DNA from: Erythrobacter donghaensis
GTDB taxonomy: Bacteria; Pseudomonadota; Alphaproteobacteria; Sphingomonadales; Sphingomonadaceae
DNA: 64,000 bases
NCBI RefSeq assembly: GCF_002155425.1
Contig: NZ_MUYG01000010.1
Span: 248,001 to 312,000 of the forward strand
Direction of reading: 5' to 3'
How positions within the stretch are numbered: the stretch's first letter is position 1; each line of letters starts with the position of its first letter. The translations under genes were made by a program, and so were the position numbers. The notes under the pieces are model-generated. The model was not told where the DNA came from and made no database searches. It saw nothing but the letters and a program-made list of their open reading frames with translations. Shown here piece by piece: positions 59,287 through 64,000 of the stretch.

Positions 59287-59960
59287 GCGGGCTCGCTTTC
59301 CACCACGCGCCGGAAGGCATCAACCAGCGCGGCGACGCGGGGTTCGGTCTTCAGGGCGGTGCGGTTGACGATCAGACGCGCGCTGATGTCGAGGATCACC
59401 GAGGTTTCGACCAGCCCGTTTTCGCGCAGGGTGGTGCCGGTCGACACCAGATCGACGATCTGGCGCGCAAGTCCGAGCGAAGGCGCAAGCTCCATCGCGC
59501 CATTCAGCTTGACGCATTCGGCCTGCACGCCCGCGGCGGCAAAGTGGCGGCGGGTGAGGCTGGGATACTTGGTCGCGACGCGCAGGTGGCTGACGCTGGC
59601 GGCCTCGTCGGCATCATCCGCCCGGCGCGCGACCGACAGGCGGCACAGCCCGATCCCGAGATCGACCGGGGCATAGAGATCGGCGTAGTCGAATTCTTCG
59701 ATCACGTCCGAACCCACGATCCCGACCTGCGCGGCACCGTGCGCGACGAAGGTCGCGACGTCGAAGGCGCGCACGCGGATCAGGCGCATGTCGGCGCGGT
59801 TGGTGCCGAAGGCGAGCGCGCGGCTCTTGGGATTGTGAAACTCGGCATCGGGTTCCACGCCCGCGCGCGCCATCACTGGCAGCGCTTCATCGAGGATGCG
59901 CCCCTTGGGGACAGCGAAGGTCAGCTGTCCGGGATTGTCGGAAAGGCCAATGGTGGTCAT
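59283..59960 (-). CDS. hisG: ATP phosphoribosyltransferase, short form
   Basis: First enzyme of histidine synthesis: ATP plus PRPP gives phosphoribosyl-ATP. The 225-residue protein is the short HisG, which lacks the C-terminal regulatory domain and needs the HisZ partner; hisZ is not in this window. Motifs: [36 protein letters not shown] and the PRPP loop [18 protein letters not shown] 59960 fits the family; no strong ribosome site. Heads the hisG-hisD-nusB-thiL operon. Confidence 0.95.
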   Translation of the reverse strand: MTTIGLSDNPGQLTFAVPKGRILDEALPVMARAGVEPDAEFHNPKSRALAFGTNRADMRLIRVRAFDVATFVAHGAAQVGIVGSDVIEEFDYADLYAPVDLGIGLCRLSVARRADDADEAASVSHLRVATKYPSLTRRHFAAAGVQAECVKLNGAMELAPSLGLARQIVDLVSTGTTLRENGLVETSVILDISARLIVNRTALKTEPRVAALVDAFRRVVESEPA

Positions 59961-59999
59961 GATCGGGGGCGCACTTAGGGGCGAGCAGGCAAAAGGGCA

Positions 60000-61100
60000 A
60001 TGGGAATGGGCGGATCGAAGCAGCGACCAGCGTATGAATTCGTCGACATGAACACCGCCGGGCCGGGTGCAGTGACGACGGCCTTTGCCAATCAGGTCGC
60101 CTATTGCGCGGCCGCGGGAGCGCATATCACTGCGCGCGTGGTCGGCGGGATCGCTGAGGTGCTGGCATCGGATGCGAAAGGCGCACTGCTCCAGCGCGTG
60201 CGCGGCTGGCAGGGCGCACCACTCGCCGATGCCCTGTCCTTGCGGGTGGCAGGCGGCCTGCACGCGCTCCATCTGTCTGGCGCCGCGCCGGAGCTGGCCC
60301 CGATCTATGGCGGTGAGGATGCCGACGACGCAGCGGTGATCGCGGACGTGATTGCCGAGCACGAGGCGGCGCTGCTCCCTTGGCTCGACGGCCCGCCGCA
60401 GACCAACGAGGCGGGGCGCTCGGCCAATTTCATCGCGGCGATGCTGTGGCTGGCAGAGCAGGGACTGCCGCCGCGCTTCGAATGTCTCGAGATCGGGTCG
60501 AGCGCGGGGATCAACCTGATGCTGGATCGTTATGCTTATGATCTGGGCGGGGTAAGTGTCGGGCCCAAGCATGCGGTGATGGCGTTCCGGCCCGAATGGC
60601 ACGGCGCGCCTCCGCCCACGCGGGACATCGCCATTGCCAGCACAAAGGGCTGCGATGTCGCCCCGGTCGACCTGACCGATCCGGCGCAGGCGCTGCGTCT
60701 GAAGGCCTATATCTGGCCCGAGCATACCGTCCGCTTCGAGCGGATGGACGCCGCAATCCGCGCCGCCTCCGAGCGCAAGCCCGATATTGTGCAAATGAAT
60801 GCGGCGGACTTTGTCGAGGCCGAGCTCGCAAAGCCGCAGGCGGCGGGCACCACACGGATGCTGATGCACTCGATCGTCTGGCAATATGTCCCCGTCGACC
60901 AGCAGGCGCGGGTGACGGCGGCGATGGAAGCGGCGGGAGCCAAGGCCACGCCCGAGCACCCGCTCGCGTGGGTGATGGTCGAAGCCGACCGCTCGGTCCA
61001 CCGCCACAAGCTGACGGTGCGCTACTGGCCGGGCGAGGCGGAAGAGACGCAGCTCACCTGGTCGCACCCACATGGCGCGGATGTGGAGTGGCTGGCCTAG
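60000..61100 (+). CDS. DUF2332 domain protein
   Basis: Soluble protein of about 366 residues. [35 protein letters not shown] (a loop resembling a SAM-binding glycine motif) and [11 protein letters not shown] match DUF2332. The glycine motif suggests a methyltransferase-like fold, but function is unproven. Start: ATG 60000 or 60006; AAAAGGG lies upstream and fits the second slightly better. It is divergent from hisG (39 bases) and converges, with overlap of 4 bases, on the small membrane gene. Confidence 0.8.
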   Translation: MGMGGSKQRPAYEFVDMNTAGPGAVTTAFANQVAYCAAAGAHITARVVGGIAEVLASDAKGALLQRVRGWQGAPLADALSLRVAGGLHALHLSGAAPELAPIYGGEDADDAAVIADVIAEHEAALLPWLDGPPQTNEAGRSANFIAAMLWLAEQGLPPRFECLEIGSSAGINLMLDRYAYDLGGVSVGPKHAVMAFRPEWHGAPPPTRDIAIASTKGCDVAPVDLTDPAQALRLKAYIWPEHTVRFERMDAAIRAASERKPDIVQMNAADFVEAELAKPQAAGTTRMLMHSIVWQYVPVDQQARVTAAMEAAGAKATPEHPLAWVMVEADRSVHRHKLTVRYWPGEAEETQLTWSHPHGADVEWLA

Positions 61101-61348
61101 TCGCGCCGCCGGGTGATGCGCAGGAAGATCGCTCCGATCGCGCCTCCCGCCACAAGCACCAGCAGCGGGATGAGCCATACCGAGGCGCTCTGCTTGCGGG
61201 CGATGCAACCGGCGTCATCGATACAATCGCCGAGAACGCCGCCAAGAAGCAGCGCCCCTGCAATCGTCAGCGACACCGCCGCAATCAGGACGCAGCCGCA
61301 ACCCCGCAGCGCAAGCGCGAGCGGATCTTTCTTGACCGGGTCGTTCAC
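61097..61348 (-). CDS. Small two-helix membrane protein of unknown function
   Basis: Not recognised. The 83-residue product from GTG 61348 has two helices (about 15-37 and 57-76) separated by a loop with Cys residues ([13 protein letters not shown]) and more Cys in the first helix (RGCGCVLIA). The GTG overlaps the stop of the epoxide-hydrolase-like gene by 4 bases, supporting real translation. It ends overlapping the DUF2332 gene. Confidence 0.6.
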   Translation of the reverse strand: MNDPVKKDPLALALRGCGCVLIAAVSLTIAGALLLGGVLGDCIDDAGCIARKQSASVWLIPLLVLVAGGAIGAIFLRITRRRD

Positions 61349-62232
61349 GCGAGAAACGCGTCCATCGCCGCGTTCACAGCCTCTGGCGCTTCCCACGGGA
61401 CGAAATGCCCGCAATCTGGCACGCGCACAATGGTCAGCGGATCGATGATGTCCTCCAGCCCGTCGAGGTTCTCAGGGGGCAGGGCGAGGTCGTCGAGCCC
61501 CCAGATCACCAGCGTTGGGATGGTGAGTTTGGGCAGGGCAGGGGGCGTCCAGCCCTCTGGGACTTCGAAAGGCGCGTCCATCGTCGGCACGTCGATCGGG
61601 CTCGCGCGGTAATAGTTGAGCATTCCGAAGGCCGCATCGCGGTTCTGCCAGTCGCGCAGCAGCTGATCGCGCTCCTCGGGCTCCATCGCGCTGGGGCGGT
61701 CCCACTTGACCTCCTTCAGCAACAGGCCGGTGAGGCCGTGCTCCTTGACCAGCGCGTCATTGGCGGGATCGCGGAAGCCGCGGATATACTGGCTCGCCTC
61801 GCGCTGGCCGGGGTTGGTGTAGAGCAGCCGCTGGAAGGTCACCGGATGCGGCGCATTGGCGATCACCGCAGCGGTCACGCGCGCGTGCTGCCCGCTTAGC
61901 GCGACCCCCCAGGCAATCGCCCCGCCCCAGTCGTGCCCGACGATGGTGAAATGCGGAATCGCCAAGGTGTCCGCCAGCAGGAAGATGTCGCCGATCAGAT
62001 TGGCCGGGGCATAGGCCTCGACCGCCTGCGGCTTGGATGAGCCGCGATAGCCGCGCTGGTCGGGCGCGATGCAGCGGTAGCGATCTTTGAAATGCGCGAT
62101 CTGGTGACGCCACGTCCGATGGCTCTCGGGAAAGCCGTGGAGGAAGATCAGCACCGGCGCATCGACCGGCCCTTCGTCGACGATGTCGAGGTGGATGCCG
62201 TTGGGCAGATGGACGCGCTTGAGGTCAAACAT
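61345..62232 (-). CDS. Alpha/beta hydrolase of epoxide-hydrolase/haloalkane-dehalogenase type
   Basis: A 295-residue soluble hydrolase. Oxyanion motif HGFPESH, nucleophile elbow GHDWGG with Asp as nucleophile (not Ser), acid in VIWGLDDLALPP and catalytic His in VPDCGHFVPWE. An Asp nucleophile with HGFPE is typical of epoxide hydrolases; haloalkane dehalogenases and haloacetate dehalogenases share it. ATG 62232 overlaps the SDR stop by one base (TGATG); a GTG one codon upstream is possible. Together with the SDR it may oxidise and hydrolyse a shared substrate. Confidence 0.85.
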   Translation of the reverse strand: MFDLKRVHLPNGIHLDIVDEGPVDAPVLIFLHGFPESHRTWRHQIAHFKDRYRCIAPDQRGYRGSSKPQAVEAYAPANLIGDIFLLADTLAIPHFTIVGHDWGGAIAWGVALSGQHARVTAAVIANAPHPVTFQRLLYTNPGQREASQYIRGFRDPANDALVKEHGLTGLLLKEVKWDRPSAMEPEERDQLLRDWQNRDAAFGMLNYYRASPIDVPTMDAPFEVPEGWTPPALPKLTIPTLVIWGLDDLALPPENLDGLEDIIDPLTIVRVPDCGHFVPWEAPEAVNAAMDAFLA

Positions 62233-63041
62233 CACTGCTGCTCCAGCTTGTCCATATAGCCCTTGGCGACCATGCCTGCGACCTGATCGAACAACGCCTC
62301 GGGCGTGCGGCGCGCTTCGCCCATGGCAAGTTCCATGCCTTCCGCGACGATGATCTCGCGTGTCCCCTTGGCAATTTCGTCGAGCATCTGGCGCGCCGCG
62401 ACGTCGGCCGGGATGCCCTCGTCGATCGCCCTATCGCTGCGCCCGCGCTGCGTGCCATCGGCGTTGAGCGCGTTGCGCGAGACATTGGTGGCGACCGAGC
62501 CGGGATAGATGGTGTGGACGGTGACGCCGTTGACGGTCAGCTCGGCGCGCAGCGCATCGGCATAGCCCGCCAGCCCGAACTTGGCGGCGGAATAGGCCGT
62601 GCGCATCGGCACGCCGACCTTGCCCGCGATCGAGGAAATGAACCCCAGCGCTCCTGACCCCCGCTCCGCCATGTGGCCGATCAGCCCTTGCGTGAAGGCG
62701 ATCTGGGCGAGGAGATCCACTTCGATGATGTCGCGATAGACCTGCATCGAGGTCTTGAGCGCGCGGCTCCTCTGCGAGATGCCGGCATTGGCAAAGGCGA
62801 TGTCGACACCGCCCTTCCAGTCAATCGCCTTTGCCGTGGCATCAGCCAAAGCCGCCTCGTCGCGCACATCGAAGGCGAGGATCAGCGTCTCGCCGCAATC
62901 CGCCGCGACTTCGGCGAGGCGCGCCGCGTCACGGCCCGACAGCACCACATGCGCACCCCGTGCGGCCAGCTCCCGCGCGAGCGCCGCGCCAATGCCCGAT
63001 GATGCCCCGGTGATCCACGCCACCTTGCCCGTATAGTCCAT
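62232..63041 (-). CDS. Short-chain dehydrogenase/reductase
   Basis: Classical SDR of 269 residues. TGASSGIG near 13-20, FANAGIS (NAG), catalytic Ser in FISSIAG and Tyr/Lys in YSAAKFG. VVLSGRDAARL after the second strand (Arg) suggests NADP(H). The C-terminus is longer than usual (about 60 residues beyond YPGSVATNV), with EGMELAMGEARR. ATG 63041; it lies 25 bases after the pirin stop and overlaps the hydrolase gene, so the run pirin-SDR-hydrolase-membrane protein is likely one operon. Confidence 0.88.
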   Translation of the reverse strand: MDYTGKVAWITGASSGIGAALARELAARGAHVVLSGRDAARLAEVAADCGETLILAFDVRDEAALADATAKAIDWKGGVDIAFANAGISQRSRALKTSMQVYRDIIEVDLLAQIAFTQGLIGHMAERGSGALGFISSIAGKVGVPMRTAYSAAKFGLAGYADALRAELTVNGVTVHTIYPGSVATNVSRNALNADGTQRGRSDRAIDEGIPADVAARQMLDEIAKGTREIIVAEGMELAMGEARRTPEALFDQVAGMVAKGYMDKLEQQ

Positions 63042-63066
63042 CACTCTCTCTCCCGAAGCTGTGCTT

Positions 63067-63945
63067 TCAGGGATAGCTGACCGTCTTGGGCTTGTCGGGC
63101 AAGGGGATAAATTCTTCCTCGTCGCCGGGGACGAGCGGGAAGCTGCCCGCGCGCCAATCGTCCTTGGCCTGATTGATCCGTTCGCGGTCCGAGCTGACGA
63201 AGTTCCAGAACACGTGGCGCTTGGTGGCGAATGCTTCCCCGCCCAGCAGCATCACGCGCCCGCCGCTTTCGCTCGACAGGCGCATCGCTGCGCCCGGTGC
63301 GAGCACGGCGAGCTGATAGCGCTCCAGCGCCACGCCATCGACCGCCGCGCTGCCATCCACCAGCATCACCGCCCGCTCGTCGGCCTCGGCGTCCAGAGGG
63401 ATCGCGCCGCCCGGTTCCAGCACGATATCGGCGTAGATCGTTTCGGCATAGGTGGTGGTCTGCGCGCGGGTTCCCCATAGGCTGCCCATGATGACGCGCG
63501 CCTGTGCGCCGCTGTCTTCCACCACGGGCAGATCCTTGACCGCCTCGAATGCCGGGTCGATCTCCTCGCGCCCGTCAGGGAGCGCCAGCCAGGTCTGCAT
63601 TCCGAAAATCCCGGGATTGGTCGCCAGCTCGCCTTGCGGGCTGCGTTCGGAATGGACGATCCCGCGCCCTGCGGTCATCAGATTGACCTGTCCGGGGCGG
63701 ATCGTGGCGAAGGTGCCGAGGCTGTCGCGGTGGTCGATCGCGCCGTCGAACAGCCAGGTGACGGTGGCGAGATTGATGTGGGGGTGGGGGCGCACGTTCA
63801 TGCCGTCACCGGTAAGGTCGGCCGGGCCGAATTCGTCGACGAAGATGAAGGGGCCGACCATGGTGCGCGCCTTCGAGGGCAGCACGCGGCGCACGGTGAA
63901 AGCGCCCAGATCGTGCGTGACGGGGGTGATGGTCTGGGTGATCAT
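63067..63945 (-). CDS. Pirin family protein
   Basis: Bicupin of 292 residues. The metal site is intact: His54 and His56 in RPHPHINL, His98 and Glu100 in IVHSERSP. DEFGPADLTG and GTFATIRPGQVNLM are family motifs. Pirins can act as quercetinase-type oxygenases or as redox sensors; which applies here is unknown. Its ATG overlaps the stop of an incomplete gene by 4 bases, so the operon extends beyond the window. It ends with PLPDKPKTVSYP. Confidence 0.88.
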   Translation of the reverse strand: MITQTITPVTHDLGAFTVRRVLPSKARTMVGPFIFVDEFGPADLTGDGMNVRPHPHINLATVTWLFDGAIDHRDSLGTFATIRPGQVNLMTAGRGIVHSERSPQGELATNPGIFGMQTWLALPDGREEIDPAFEAVKDLPVVEDSGAQARVIMGSLWGTRAQTTTYAETIYADIVLEPGGAIPLDAEADERAVMLVDGSAAVDGVALERYQLAVLAPGAAMRLSSESGGRVMLLGGEAFATKRHVFWNFVSSDRERINQAKDDWRAGSFPLVPGDEEEFIPLPDKPKTVSYP

Positions 63946-64000
63946 GCGCCTGTCTCCTTTGCGATCATGTCGGCAAGGTTGGCAGGGAAGATTGGTTCCT
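63942..64000 (-). CDS. C-terminal end of a gene entering from beyond the window
   Basis: Only about 18 codons are visible, ending EPIFPANLADMIAKETGA and TGA. The stop overlaps the pirin ATG by 4 bases, the usual coupling in this genome, so it is probably a real gene. Too short to assign. Confidence 0.5.
   Translation of the reverse strand, partial: EPIFPANLADMIAKETGA

Noticed and set aside
57697-59676. A 659-codon open frame on the plus strand opposite nusB-hisD-hisG
   Set aside because: Antisense shadow of three firmly identified genes; composition is atypical of protein and no domain is recognisable.
59283-59960. A truncated hisG
   Set aside because: 225 residues is the normal short HisG form that works with HisZ.

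Overview
The window is high-GC (about two-thirds G+C by eye) chromosomal DNA from an alphaproteobacterium, most probably order Sphingomonadales and perhaps Erythrobacteraceae (inference). The grounds are gene content and order: infA-maf-RNase E/G-like-yacG-tRNA-Phe, hisG-hisD-nusB-thiL-hppA, an alphaproteobacterial aa3 oxidase subunit IV, a three-part transhydrogenase, several TonB-dependent receptors, tandem entericidins and many GTG/TTG starts joined by 4-base overlaps. No rRNA, integrase, transposase, prophage or CRISPR array is visible. Most genes are housekeeping or central metabolism.

Layout. 1-3.3 kb: end of folP, a PhoD-like phosphatase, a small secreted protein and an SDR. 3.3-8.9 kb: a response regulator of the NtrC/sigma-54-activator type with a damaged GAFTGA loop, divergent from the oxidase subunit IV and the transhydrogenase operon pntAA-pntAB-pntB. 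That operon is interrupted between pntAA and pntAB by a DUF559 nuclease-like gene sitting between two inverted 51-base double-hairpin repeats. 8.9-12.9 kb: a beta-helix protein, a diheme cytochrome and an alpha/beta hydrolase in one overlapping operon, then a racemase. 13.2-19.4 kb: dgt, an NAD(P)-binding protein, an ABA4-like membrane protein, an acyl-CoA ligase, a DUF938 methyltransferase, two entericidins and a DMT exporter. 19.5-25.5 kb: a lone cpaF, glmS and a GGDEF-EAL protein.

25.5-33 kb: purQ and purS are separated from purC by a TonB receptor and an M16 protease. 33-38.6 kb: tRNA-Phe, yacG, an RNase E/G-like gene, maf and infA, divergent from a very unusual TonB-type receptor whose barrel carries an inserted Gly/Ala/Pro-rich region with two 60-residue Cys-to-Cys repeats. 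38.7-49.5 kb: a BaiN/HI0933-type flavoprotein, a three-gene stress-like operon (small hydrophilic protein, HPF/RaiA, host-attachment protein), uvrC, an OmpA protein, a DUF885 protein, a carotenoid oxygenase and a universal stress protein. 49.6-54.1 kb: an alginate-lyase-like lipoprotein and a GNAT-cupin-tesB operon. 54.2-64 kb: hppA, the thiL-nusB-hisD-hisG operon, a DUF2332 protein, and a pirin, SDR, epoxide-hydrolase-like and small membrane protein run.

The strongest leads for something undescribed are the DUF559/inverted-repeat cassette inside the pnt operon, the receptor with the Cys-bracketed tandem insertion, the activator lacking a normal GAFTGA loop, and the beta-helix/diheme-cytochrome/hydrolase operon. 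All identifications come from reading the sequence; no database search was run.
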